NCBI RefSeq assembly: GCF_039926425.1
Contig: NZ_JBDSWZ010000201.1
Span: forward strand, 1 to 30,187
Direction of reading: 5' to 3'
Origin: Dokdonella_A sp039926425
Lineage (GTDB): Bacteria > Pseudomonadota > Gammaproteobacteria > Xanthomonadales > Rhodanobacteraceae
Length of the DNA: 30,187 nucleotides
The notes under the pieces were generated by a model. That model ran no database searches. It worked only from the letters and a program-made list of their open reading frames with translations, and was not told the DNA's origin. Below are positions 14,359 to 22,353 of the stretch, one piece after another. Each line of letters starts with the position of its first letter. Positions within the stretch are counted from its first letter, which is position 1. Both the position numbers and the translations under genes were made by a program.

Positions 14359-15342
14359 ATGTCGAATGCTAGACTTCAGCTCGCGTCCTCCGACACCCTG
14401 CCCGCCCCCGTGAGCGTGATCCCGACTGCGCTGGTTCCTACCACCGCGCTTCCAGTGCGTGCCGTCCTGCTGATCATTGCGAGCGCCTGCAGCTTCGGCG
14501 TGATGGCGATTCTGATCCGTTACGCATCACAGTCGCTGCATGCGTTTGAAATCGCGTTCTTCCGCAGCCTGTTCGGCGCGATCGCCACGTTGCCGCTGCT
14601 GATGCGCCATGGGCGGGGCGCGCTTCGCACGAACCGCTTCGGTTTTTACGTGCTGCGTTGCGCGATTGGCACCGTTGGAATGCTCGCCGGGTTCTGGGCC
14701 ATCGCGCATCTTCCGCTTGCCCAGGCCATCGCGCTCTCCTATTCATCACCGCTGTTCGTCACCATCGGTGCGGTGTTGTTTCTCGGAGAAATCGTGCGTG
14801 CGCGGCGCTGGAGTGCAGTCGTTGCCGGATTCATCGGAGTCCTCGTCATCGTGCGGCCCGGGACCGACCAGTTCACTTCCGCAAGCCTGATTGCGCTGCT
14901 CGCCGCGGTGTCGACCGGAACCGTGACGATCAGCATCAAGTTCCTGTCGCGCAGCGATCCGCCCGATACCATCGTGCTCCTGACCACGTGGCTGTGGGTT
15001 CCGCTGTCGTTACCCGCTGCATTGCTGGTCTGGCAGATGCCGCCGGCACCACTGTGGCCATGGCTCATCGTGATCGGCATCCTCGGCACGCTCGGCCAGT
15101 ACTTCTGGACGCATGCGCTGCGCATGGCTGACGCGTCGATGCTGGCGCCCTTCAGCTACCTGCAACTGGTCATCGTGTCGGTGCTGGCGTGGTGGGTGTT
15201 CGGCGAGACCCTGGACCGCTACACCGTCCTCGGTGCGGCGATCGTCATCGGCGCCAGTCTCTACATTGCGCGGCGAGAAGCGAACCTCGCGCGCCAGCGT
15301 CAGAGCGAACCGATCGTCAGCGCGGTCGAACCGCAGATCTGA
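14359..15342 (+). CDS. EamA/DMT-family membrane transporter
   Basis: Protein of 327 residues with about ten hydrophobic segments arranged as two EamA repeats of five, the drug/metabolite transporter plan. The first repeat covers about 33-167 and the second about 170-307. Each ends with the family's usual pattern of a short helix near LGEIVRARRW or FGETLDRYT followed by a glycine-rich last helix. The first 30 residues are polar and proline-rich, and the tail is charged. Family members export amino acids, nucleotide sugars or metabolites; the substrate cannot be read from the sequence. The ATG at 14359 has no clear ribosome binding site; a later start at GTG 14410 would remove only the non-conserved leader. 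The gene is divergent from kdsB and convergent with the PAP2 gene. Confidence 0.88.
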   Translation: MSNARLQLASSDTLPAPVSVIPTALVPTTALPVRAVLLIIASACSFGVMAILIRYASQSLHAFEIAFFRSLFGAIATLPLLMRHGRGALRTNRFGFYVLRCAIGTVGMLAGFWAIAHLPLAQAIALSYSSPLFVTIGAVLFLGEIVRARRWSAVVAGFIGVLVIVRPGTDQFTSASLIALLAAVSTGTVTISIKFLSRSDPPDTIVLLTTWLWVPLSLPAALLVWQMPPAPLWPWLIVIGILGTLGQYFWTHALRMADASMLAPFSYLQLVIVSVLAWWVFGETLDRYTVLGAAIVIGASLYIARREANLARQRQSEPIVSAVEPQI

Positions 15343-15444
15343 CAGCGTCATCCATCAGCCTTCTCCACGTCGCGGCCACCGCAGGCGAGGTTCGACGACG
15401 CCGTGCAATTCGTCGCAGACGGCGTGCTGTTGAAGCCGCGAGAC

Positions 15445-16140
15445 TCAGCGATCTGCGTTCCATGGCCGGCTGGATGGAAACACGACTGCATAGACCGCGA
15501 AGGTCCACGCCGCAGCCGCGGTCCATCCGGCGAGGATGTCGGACGGATAGTGGACACCGAGGTAGAGGCGCGACAGCCCGACCAGCAGCACGAAGACCGT
15601 CGCGCCGACGACCGCGCGCCATCTGGCGCGCGTGGCCCAGAACAGCAGCACGACCACGCAGGCGAGCGTCATCGAACCCATGGCGTGCCCACTCGGAAAA
15701 CTGTAATTGCCTTCGGGTGCGATCGATTCCCACAGACTTGGACGGTCGCGTGCGAACAGGCGTTTCGCCGCGAGGTTGAGCAGTGCGGAGCCGCCGAGGG
15801 CGAGGCCTGCGAAGAGTGCTTCGCGCACCCGACGTGTCCAACCGAGCCATCCGACCAACGCAAGATCCACAGGGATTACGCCGTACAGATACCCGAGCGC
15901 CGCGACGACGATGAAGAACCGGTCGAGGCCCGGGGCAGCGATCGAATGCGCGAGTTCGAGGGCCGGCAGATCGAAATGGAAACCCTCGCCTTCCCTCAGC
16001 CCATGCGCCAATGCGCCGAATCCGGCGAGCGGCAGAAGCACACCGAGAAAGACCAACGCCAGAAGAAGTCCATGCCGGCGCAGGAATGCCGCGCCAAAGC
16101 GCGCATCCTCGCGAACAACCTGCGCAATTTCAGTCGGCAT
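15445..16140 (-). CDS. PAP2-family membrane phosphatase
   Basis: Protein of 231 residues with about six membrane segments. The three PAP2 signature motifs are intact: KRLFARDRP, then SFPSGH, then SRLYLGVHYPSD. This catalytic set removes phosphate from lipid phosphates or pyrophosphates at the outer face of the inner membrane. The ATG at 16140 lies inside the last 11 bases of ispG, so translation is probably coupled; a longer in-frame start further inside ispG is unlikely. Possible substrates are undecaprenyl pyrophosphate (as for PgpB/YbjG-type enzymes), phosphatidylglycerol phosphate or lipid A. The pairing with the MEP-pathway gene ispG favours an isoprenoid lipid, but this is inference. 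Confidence 0.9.
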   Translation of the reverse strand: MPTEIAQVVREDARFGAAFLRRHGLLLALVFLGVLLPLAGFGALAHGLREGEGFHFDLPALELAHSIAAPGLDRFFIVVAALGYLYGVIPVDLALVGWLGWTRRVREALFAGLALGGSALLNLAAKRLFARDRPSLWESIAPEGNYSFPSGHAMGSMTLACVVVLLFWATRARWRAVVGATVFVLLVGLSRLYLGVHYPSDILAGWTAAAAWTFAVYAVVFPSSRPWNADR

Positions 16141-17380
16141 GCATCCGTGGCGTGTAGCGGCGCGCAACGTAGTCTTCCACCACTCCGACGAACTCGTTCG
16201 CAATGTTGGCGCCGCGCAATGTCATCGCCTTCGCGCCATCGATGAACACCGGTGCGGAAGGTGCCTCGCCAATGCCGGGCAGCGAGATGCCGATGTCGGC
16301 ATGCTTGGACTCGCCCGGCCCGTTGACGACGCATCCCATCACAGCCAGCGTCAGGTTTTCGACACCGTCGTACATCAACCGCCACTCCGGCATCTTTGCT
16401 CGAACGTGATCCTGCACGGTCTTGGCGAGTTCCTGGAACAGCGTGCTGGTGGTGCGGCCGCAGCCCGGACACGCGGTGACCAGAGGCGTGAATGCGCGCA
16501 ACCCCATGGTCTGCAGCAGTTCCTGCGCGACGATCACTTCGCTGGTGCGCGACTCGCCCGGTTCGGGCGTCAGCGAGATGCGGATGGTGTCGCCGATGCC
16601 TTCCTGCAGGAGCACGCCTAACGCGGCGGTCGACGCAACGATGCCCTTCGAGCCCATGCCCGCTTCGGTGAGGCCGAGGTGCAGTGCGTAATCGCAGCGC
16701 GCGGCGAGGTCGCGGTACACCGAGATCAGTTCCTGCACGCCGGACACCTTGCACGACACGATGATGCGGTCGCGACCCAGTCCAAGCTGCTCCGCCCGTG
16801 CCGCCGAGTCCAGAGCCGAACGGATCAGCGCCTCGCGGCCCACACGCGCCGCGTCCCATGGCACGGCGCGCGCGTGGTTTTCATCCATCAGCGCCGCGAC
16901 CATCGATTGATCGAGTGAGCCCCAGTTCGCGCCGATGCGCACCGGCTTTGCGTAGCGAAGCGCGAACTCGATGATCGTCGAGAACTGCACGTCTTTTTTC
17001 CGTCCAAATCCGACGTTGCCGGGATTGATACGGTACTTGGCCAGTGCCTCGGCGCACGCCGGCTCGCGCTCCAGCAGCTGGTGACCGTTGTAGTGGAAGT
17101 CGCCGATCAGCGGAACGTCGCAACCCATCATGTCGAGCCGCTCGCGGATGCGCGGGACGGCCGCCGCAGCTTCCGGCTTGTCCACCGTGATGCGGACGAG
17201 CTCCGAACCCGCACGTGCGAGTTCAGCGACCTGCCTGGCCGTGCCGACGACGTCGGCGGTGTCGGTATTGGTCATCGATTGCACGACGATCGGCGCAACG
17301 CTGCCGACGACAATCGGGCCAACGGAGACGGGAACGCTGGAGCGGCGCGCGGCGGCTTCGTGCAGCGACGCGGAGGACAT
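16130..17380 (-). CDS. ispG: 4-hydroxy-3-methylbut-2-en-1-yl diphosphate synthase (flavodoxin)
   Basis: Protein of 416 residues. It catalyses the penultimate step of the MEP isoprenoid pathway, reducing methylerythritol cyclodiphosphate to HMBPP with a [4Fe-4S] cluster. The N-terminal TIM-barrel part begins with PIVVGSVAPIVVQSMTNTDT; GDFHYNG, RINPGNVG and RIGANWGSLD follow. The cluster ligands are in the C-terminal part: ACPGCGRT (about Cys304 and Cys307) and CVVNGPGE with the third Cys and the Glu ligand. It is about 40 residues longer than E. coli IspG. The ATG at 17380 is chosen; a TTG at 17386, overlapping the upstream stop, has better spacing to a GGAG and is a real alternative. The upstream gene ends two bases before this ATG. 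Confidence 0.96.
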   Translation of the reverse strand: MSSASLHEAAARRSSVPVSVGPIVVGSVAPIVVQSMTNTDTADVVGTARQVAELARAGSELVRITVDKPEAAAAVPRIRERLDMMGCDVPLIGDFHYNGHQLLEREPACAEALAKYRINPGNVGFGRKKDVQFSTIIEFALRYAKPVRIGANWGSLDQSMVAALMDENHARAVPWDAARVGREALIRSALDSAARAEQLGLGRDRIIVSCKVSGVQELISVYRDLAARCDYALHLGLTEAGMGSKGIVASTAALGVLLQEGIGDTIRISLTPEPGESRTSEVIVAQELLQTMGLRAFTPLVTACPGCGRTTSTLFQELAKTVQDHVRAKMPEWRLMYDGVENLTLAVMGCVVNGPGESKHADIGISLPGIGEAPSAPVFIDGAKAMTLRGANIANEFVGVVEDYVARRYTPRMHAD

Positions 17381-17382
17381 CG

Positions 17383-19107
17383 TCAAGTTTCAAGCTCCAT
17401 CGGAATGGGTTGCGCCAACGCCGCCGGCACGTCCGCCATGGGCAGCGCAAAATACTGGTAGATGCCGGTCGCTTCGATCACTCTCAGCCCGTGTTCCTGG
17501 CGCGTGTGAGCGGCCTTTGGCGGACCGATGATATCCGCCGGTACGGTCAACTCGATATCGCTGGTCTCGCGATCGATCTCGGTGCTGACGATCAGCGAAT
17601 CGTAGTCCTCCTCGCCCATCGTTGCGGGTGACGCCAGCAGCAGTCCGCGCATTGCACTGCGCGGCTTTCCATGGATCGCGCGCACCCCGACCGCCAGCGC
17701 GCGCCGGGCGAGCAGTTCGATGCCGGCATCGACGCGACCGATCTCGTCGATGCGAATCCAGCGAATCACCCCGACCATCCAGTCCGACTTCGCGTCGGGA
17801 TTGGCTTCCGGCAGCGCGAAGGCAACGAGTTCACCCACCCTCGCGCGCACGTTGTCGCCCGCGGCGCCCCGCTCCCACACGACGCGATACCCGCCGAGAC
17901 TCTGATCGAGCACACGCGCCGAGAGCCGGGTGGAGCGGACATTTTCGCTGGAGCCGTGGCGCCAGGTGGGCCCGCGATCCGCGTCACTCAGGCTGATTGC
18001 ATGACCGGACACGCGGCGCATGAACCCGTCGAAATCCGCCGCGCCAGCGAGTACGACATGCGCGTCGTGCAGACCGAGCACGGTGTCGAGCATGTAGCCC
18101 CCACCGAGCCGCGCATGGACGCGCTCTCCAAGATTTCCGAGTGCCGCGACAAAGCGCCTGAGCAGCGCGAGATCGACCTGCAGGGTCGGTCCGCCGCGCT
18201 GCCGCAGGGCCACCGTGCGGCCGCCATCGGGCACGCTCGCAATCTGCGATTCGACGAACGCGAACAGACGCTCCAGATGAAGCACGAGTACATCGCGCTG
18301 AGTCGCAACACGCTCCTCCGGCAAGTAACCCGGACCCCGATCGGCGTCCACATGCAGGGTCACATCGCGAAGGCCGGCCGTCCCGTTGCGCAGATCGCAA
18401 AACGGCGCCAGCGCGCGCGTGAACGCGAACATGTCCACTTGCTCGCGCTGCGTGGACCGGTATGGATTGGCGAGCGCGAACAACAGCGCGTGTCCATAGG
18501 CCTCGCGCGCATTGAGCTCGACCCCGATCGACGCATCGTCGACCGAACGATCGTCGAGGCGCAGCGAGGCGATGAATCCATAGACGTCGTGCAAGGCCTG
18601 CCATGCGCCAACTGGCGGCGTCCGATACAGAAGGCACGCCTTGGCGAGATGCTCGTCCGCATGTCGCAGCGCGCGCACTGCGGCAAGAGCGACCTGTTTT
18701 CCACGCAGCAGAGGCACGCTGCCGGAAGGCGCGCACACTTCCGCGAGTGCCAAGCGGTAGCCGAGCGCCAGTTCGGCCTGGAAACCGAGCGCAAGATGAC
18801 CGAGTTCGACCTTGTGCGGGGGAAGCGGAAAGCTGGCGCCCACGATTTGCTTGTCGGCGACAGCAGCAAGCTGGATGACTGCAGGACGAAGAATCTCCAA
18901 CGCATCGAGGCGTCGGGGGCCTTCAAGGCGTTGTCGATTGAGCTCGCGCAATCCGTCGAGGAGCCGCTGCGCGGCGACCATGAAATTGGCCACCGGCAAC
19001 GCATCGATCCAGGTCCGCAGCGCACGTTGTTCGGTCGCGAAACCGCCCTTTTCCAAAGCACGACGCTCCGGAAGATCGCGGGTCACTCGACGATAGGCTT
19101 CGGTCAT
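17383..19107 (-). CDS. Large PilZ-like protein, possible divergent c-di-GMP effector
   Basis: Protein of 574 residues, cytoplasmic, with no signal or membrane segment. The start is firm: GGAGG (19117-19113) lies five bases before the ATG. The first 370 or so residues are mostly helical, rich in Leu, Ala and Arg, and I do not recognise a family there. From about residue 385 to 490 there is a beta-rich segment RSTRLSARVLDQSLGGYRVVW…VGELVAFALP…WMVGVIRWIR, whose DxSxxG motif (DQSLGG) and overall pattern resemble PilZ domains. The arginine motif upstream is RSTR and not the usual RxxxR, so c-di-GMP binding is uncertain. The gene abuts ispG, two bases away, and appears to be the first gene of a PilZ–ispG–PAP2 operon with a TATAAT box upstream. 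Confidence 0.75.
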   Translation of the reverse strand: MTEAYRRVTRDLPERRALEKGGFATEQRALRTWIDALPVANFMVAAQRLLDGLRELNRQRLEGPRRLDALEILRPAVIQLAAVADKQIVGASFPLPPHKVELGHLALGFQAELALGYRLALAEVCAPSGSVPLLRGKQVALAAVRALRHADEHLAKACLLYRTPPVGAWQALHDVYGFIASLRLDDRSVDDASIGVELNAREAYGHALLFALANPYRSTQREQVDMFAFTRALAPFCDLRNGTAGLRDVTLHVDADRGPGYLPEERVATQRDVLVLHLERLFAFVESQIASVPDGGRTVALRQRGGPTLQVDLALLRRFVAALGNLGERVHARLGGGYMLDTVLGLHDAHVVLAGAADFDGFMRRVSGHAISLSDADRGPTWRHGSSENVRSTRLSARVLDQSLGGYRVVWERGAAGDNVRARVGELVAFALPEANPDAKSDWMVGVIRWIRIDEIGRVDAGIELLARRALAVGVRAIHGKPRSAMRGLLLASPATMGEEDYDSLIVSTEIDRETSDIELTVPADIIGPPKAAHTRQEHGLRVIEATGIYQYFALPMADVPAALAQPIPMELET

Positions 19108-19162
19108 GGACGCCTCCGGTGCAGCGGGAACCAGCAGCGGCGCTGGCGCGGTCGAGGATCAA

Positions 19163-19168
19163 ATTATA
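19163..19168 (-). promoter_or_regulatory. Consensus -10 TATAAT upstream of the PilZ-like/ispG operon
   Basis: On the minus strand a perfect TATAAT stands in an otherwise GC-rich intergenic region, 55 bases before the ATG at 19107. Transcription would start near 19156, giving an untranslated leader of about 50 bases that includes the strong GGAGG. I find no good -35 at 16-18 bases, so an activator or another sigma factor may be involved. Confidence 0.4.
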
Positions 19169-19253
19169 CGGGCAGCGCGTCCGCGGATCGCCATCGGCGA
19201 GCCAACCGACTGCAAACGACCGGCGATCCGGTCGAAAGCGTGGACGCGGACGG

Positions 19254-19259
19254 TACACT
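19254..19259 (+). promoter_or_regulatory. -10-like TACACT seven bases before the cardiolipin synthase ATG
   Basis: TACACT is followed by seven bases (CTCGCCG) and then ATG 19267, so transcription would begin at or within a base of the start codon. No Shine-Dalgarno sequence is present and the -35 is weak. This is the same arrangement as for uvrC and suggests a leaderless message. Confidence 0.35.
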
Positions 19260-19266
19260 CTCGCCG

Positions 19267-20721
19267 ATGACCCCTGTCCTTCCCCTGTCACCCTCCGATT
19301 CCGCGTCGTCCGCGCTTCGTCAGCTGGCAGAGCAGGCGTTCAGTCGGGCGGCGGGCGCACCACTGGTCGAAGGCAATGCGGTCGACCTGCTGATCGACGC
19401 CCGCGCGACCTTTGACGCGTGGCTGGCAGCGATCCGGGCTGCGCATACGTCGATCCTGTTCGAAAACTACATCTTCACCAACGATGCCACTGGCCGCGAG
19501 TTTCGCGACGCGCTGGTCGAGCGGGCGCGCGCGGGCGTGCGCGTCTTCGTCGCTCGCGACTGGCTCGGCTGCATTGGCCAATCGTCGGCGTCGTTCTGGC
19601 ATCCCCTCATCGAAGCCGGCGGCGAGGTGCGCGTCTACAACCCGTTGCACTGGAGCAGCCCGTTCGGCTGGATCTCGCGCGACCACCGCAAGCTGCTGGT
19701 GGTCGACAACACCATCGGATTCGTCGGTGGCATCTGCGTCAGCGGAAAATGGCTCGGCGATCCGGCGCGCAAGATTGCGCCATGGCGCGACACCGCAGTC
19801 GCCGTGCGCGGGCCTGCCCTTCTCGGCATGGTGACCGCGTTCGCCGATGCATGGCGGTCGATGGGAGAAACGCTGCCGCAGGAAGTGATCGACGCCGGCA
19901 GGCGCTGTCTCGTCGCTGGCCATACCGACCTGCGCGTGGTCGCGACAGTGCCGAACATCGCAGGGCTGTATCGTCTTGACCAGTTGATCGCGGGCATGGC
20001 ACGCACCAACCTGTGGCTGACCGATGCGTACTTCGTCGGTGTCGCGCCGTATGTGCAGGCACTGATCGCGGCGGCACGCGATGGCGTCGACGTGCGCCTT
20101 CTGGTTCCGGGAACCAGCGACATCCCGGCAGTCGGATCGATGTCGCGCGCCGGCTATCGTCCGCTGCTCGAAGCGGGTGTGCGGGTGTTCGAATGGAATG
20201 GGTCGATGCTGCACGCCAAGACCGCGGTGGCTGACAGCCGCTGGGCGCGTGTCGGCTCGAGCAATCTGAATATTTCCAGCTGGCTCGGCAACTGCGAGAT
20301 CGACGTCGCGATCGAGGACGAAGAGTTTGCGCGGACCATGGAAGCGCAGTACCGCATCGATCTGGACAACGCGACGGAAATCGTGTTGAAGATGTCGCGC
20401 CGTTCGCGCGCGACGGTGAGCGGCGGGAATGACCGGCCCGATGGCGGGTTGCGACCACGCGCGCAAGGGGGCAGTTCAAGTCGCGCGGCCGCGGGCGCGT
20501 TGCGCCTCGCCAATACCGTGAGCGCGGCGATCACCAACCGGCGCGTGCTCGGCAGCGCCGAATCCGGACCGCTGCTCGGCGCTGGCATCGTTCTGCTGGT
20601 CGCATCCACGCTTGCATTGGTGTGGCCACGGGTCGTCGCGTGGCCGCTGTGCGCACTGGCAATCTGGGTCGGGCTGAGTCTGGTCGCGCGTTATTTCAAA
20701 TTGCGCCATCGCACGGACTGA
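19267..20721 (+). CDS. Cardiolipin synthase-like phospholipase D family protein
   Basis: Protein of 484 residues. Two HKD catalytic motifs are complete: HRKLLVVD with His140, Lys142 and Asp147, and HAKTAVAD with His316 and Lys318 followed by GSSN. The first half also shows the usual SILFENYIF segment. Such enzymes join two phosphatidylglycerol molecules, or PG and another phospholipid, into cardiolipin at the inner membrane. Unlike ClsA, there is no N-terminal membrane hairpin. Two hydrophobic segments lie at the C-terminus instead (about residues 437-475), after a basic, disordered-looking linker (about 378-410). The open frame extends far upstream, but that part is the shadow of the minus-strand gene. 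ATG 19267 is the natural start since SDSASSALRQLAEQAF then leads into the PLD domain. The substrate assignment rests on family only. Confidence 0.88.
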   Translation: MTPVLPLSPSDSASSALRQLAEQAFSRAAGAPLVEGNAVDLLIDARATFDAWLAAIRAAHTSILFENYIFTNDATGREFRDALVERARAGVRVFVARDWLGCIGQSSASFWHPLIEAGGEVRVYNPLHWSSPFGWISRDHRKLLVVDNTIGFVGGICVSGKWLGDPARKIAPWRDTAVAVRGPALLGMVTAFADAWRSMGETLPQEVIDAGRRCLVAGHTDLRVVATVPNIAGLYRLDQLIAGMARTNLWLTDAYFVGVAPYVQALIAAARDGVDVRLLVPGTSDIPAVGSMSRAGYRPLLEAGVRVFEWNGSMLHAKTAVADSRWARVGSSNLNISSWLGNCEIDVAIEDEEFARTMEAQYRIDLDNATEIVLKMSRRSRATVSGGNDRPDGGLRPRAQGGSSSRAAAGALRLANTVSAAITNRRVLGSAESGPLLGAGIVLLVASTLALVWPRVVAWPLCALAIWVGLSLVARYFKLRHRTD

Positions 20722-20863
20722 TCTGCCGCGGCAGGTCGATCGCTCTGTCAACCGTTGCCCGGGTTCGAGCGTTGGAGCAGACTGCAACGTCCCTGCGGGA
20801 TCGATTCGACGTCCGACACGCGACGCCGCGAACCTGCTCCGACCTGCGCTTTCCTTCGAACCG

Positions 20864-22219
20864 ATGTCAGAATCCGAGTCTTCCACTTCCGTTGTACGCG
20901 AGGTGTACACGCCCTCTGCGCTGACGCGGTTCGTGCGCGACCTGCTCGAGGACACGCTCCCGCTCATCTGGGTGGAAGGCGAGATATCCAACTTGTCCAG
21001 ACCGGCATCCGGGCATCTGTACTTCACGTTGAAGGACACCGGCGCGCAGGTGCGTTGCGCGATGTTCAAGCCGCGCAGCACGTGGCTGCGCTTCAAGCCG
21101 GTCGATGGAATGCGGGTGCTTGCACGGACGCGGGTCAGCCTGTACGAGGCGCGCGGCGAATTCCAGTTGATCGTCGAGTCTCTGGAGGAAGCTGGCGAAG
21201 GCGCGTTGCAGCGCGCATTCGAGCAACTGAAGGCACGTCTTGCCGCGGAAGGTTTGTTTGACGCGGCGGACAAGCGCCCGCTTCCGACGTTGCCGCGTCG
21301 CATCGGGGTGATCACCTCACCCACCGGCGCGGCCATCCGCGACGTACTGAGCGTACTCGCCCGGCGGTTCCCGATGGTCGACGTGGAGATTCTACCGGTG
21401 CCCGTGCAAGGCAAGGACGCGCCCGCGGCAATCGTCGCGATGCTGGCTGCAGCGTCGAAGGCCGCTCGACACGACGTGTTGCTGTTGACGCGCGGCGGCG
21501 GCTCGCTCGAAGACCTGTGGGCCTTCAATGACGAAGCCGTTGCGCGCGCGATTCGGGCAACGTCGATTCCGGTCGTTGCAGCGATCGGACACGAGATCGA
21601 TTTTTCGATTGCCGAATTCGCAGCAGACCTGCGTGCACCGACCCCTTCCGCTGCCGCCGAGCTGCTGGTGCCGGAGGCGACTGAGCTGTCACGAAACGTG
21701 GCTCGCCATCGACAGCGCATCGAACAACTCGTTCGCCGTGCGCTGGAGTCGCGCGTGCAGCATCTCGACCACCTGATGGCGCGCCTCGGCACGCAGCGCC
21801 CGCAGGCACGACTCGCACGGGCGGACGAGCGTCTACTCAACGTGCGTCAGCGACTCGTGCATCGCATTGAAGGCGCCCTCGATCGCCGTACTTCGCGTCT
21901 GATGCAGGCGCGTACGCGATTGCTGGGACAGCATCCGACGGCTCAGCTGGCACGCATCTCCGACCGCGTGAGCGCGACTCGCGAGCGATTGCGAGTCAAC
22001 ATGGAGCGCCAACTCGATCGACGTGTGCTGCGCCTCGGACAACTCGCGCGCACGCTCAACGCGGTCAGCCCGCTGGCGACACTTGATCGCGGGTACGCGA
22101 TTCTTTTCGAACGCGAATCGGGTCGCGTCGTTCGCTCGGTGGACCAGGCACGCGAGGCTGGAACCCTGCGAGCACGGGTAGCGGACGGCGAAATGGACGT
22201 GGTGGTCGACCCCCGTTGA
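20864..22219 (+). CDS. xseA: Exodeoxyribonuclease VII large subunit
   Basis: Protein of 451 residues, the usual size. It is the catalytic subunit of exonuclease VII, which degrades single-stranded DNA in both directions with the small subunit XseB (not in this window). The N-terminal OB-fold (about 15-110) carries LIWVEGEISNLSRPASGHLYFTLKD. The catalytic domain starts LPRRIGVITSPTGAAIRDVL (about 145) and includes LLTRGGGSLEDLWAFNDE and VVAAIGHEIDFSIAEFAAD. A long coiled-coil region (about 280-390) and a short C-terminal domain with LDRGYAILF follow. ATG 20864 begins directly before the conserved YTPSALTRFVRDLL block. It lies 142 bases after the cardiolipin synthase, with no clear ribosome binding site or terminator between. 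Confidence 0.97.
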   Translation: MSESESSTSVVREVYTPSALTRFVRDLLEDTLPLIWVEGEISNLSRPASGHLYFTLKDTGAQVRCAMFKPRSTWLRFKPVDGMRVLARTRVSLYEARGEFQLIVESLEEAGEGALQRAFEQLKARLAAEGLFDAADKRPLPTLPRRIGVITSPTGAAIRDVLSVLARRFPMVDVEILPVPVQGKDAPAAIVAMLAAASKAARHDVLLLTRGGGSLEDLWAFNDEAVARAIRATSIPVVAAIGHEIDFSIAEFAADLRAPTPSAAAELLVPEATELSRNVARHRQRIEQLVRRALESRVQHLDHLMARLGTQRPQARLARADERLLNVRQRLVHRIEGALDRRTSRLMQARTRLLGQHPTAQLARISDRVSATRERLRVNMERQLDRRVLRLGQLARTLNAVSPLATLDRGYAILFERESGRVVRSVDQAREAGTLRARVADGEMDVVVDPR

Positions 22220-22353
22220 GCGTCCGTTCGGTGATCGGCGTCCATGCTTGGCATCCCCGCAGCGCACACCAACCAACCTGACCAGCGCGTTTCAGCCCCC
22301 ACCTCACGCGATGCGATTGAAGCGTGATACTCGCCCCATCGCCGGAGACTCCG

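Noticed and set aside
17671..19266. Upstream extension of the cardiolipin synthase frame
   Set aside because: This part is antisense to the PilZ-like gene and looks non-coding; the PLD protein begins naturally at ATG 19267.
20724..20735. CTGCCGCGGCAG palindrome after the cardiolipin synthase stop, considered as terminator
   Set aside because: The stem is at most four base pairs once a loop is allowed, and no T-tract follows.
20476..21840. 454-codon minus-strand open frame
   Set aside because: It is antisense to xseA and the end of the cardiolipin synthase gene. It is Ser/Arg-rich with no recognisable domain.
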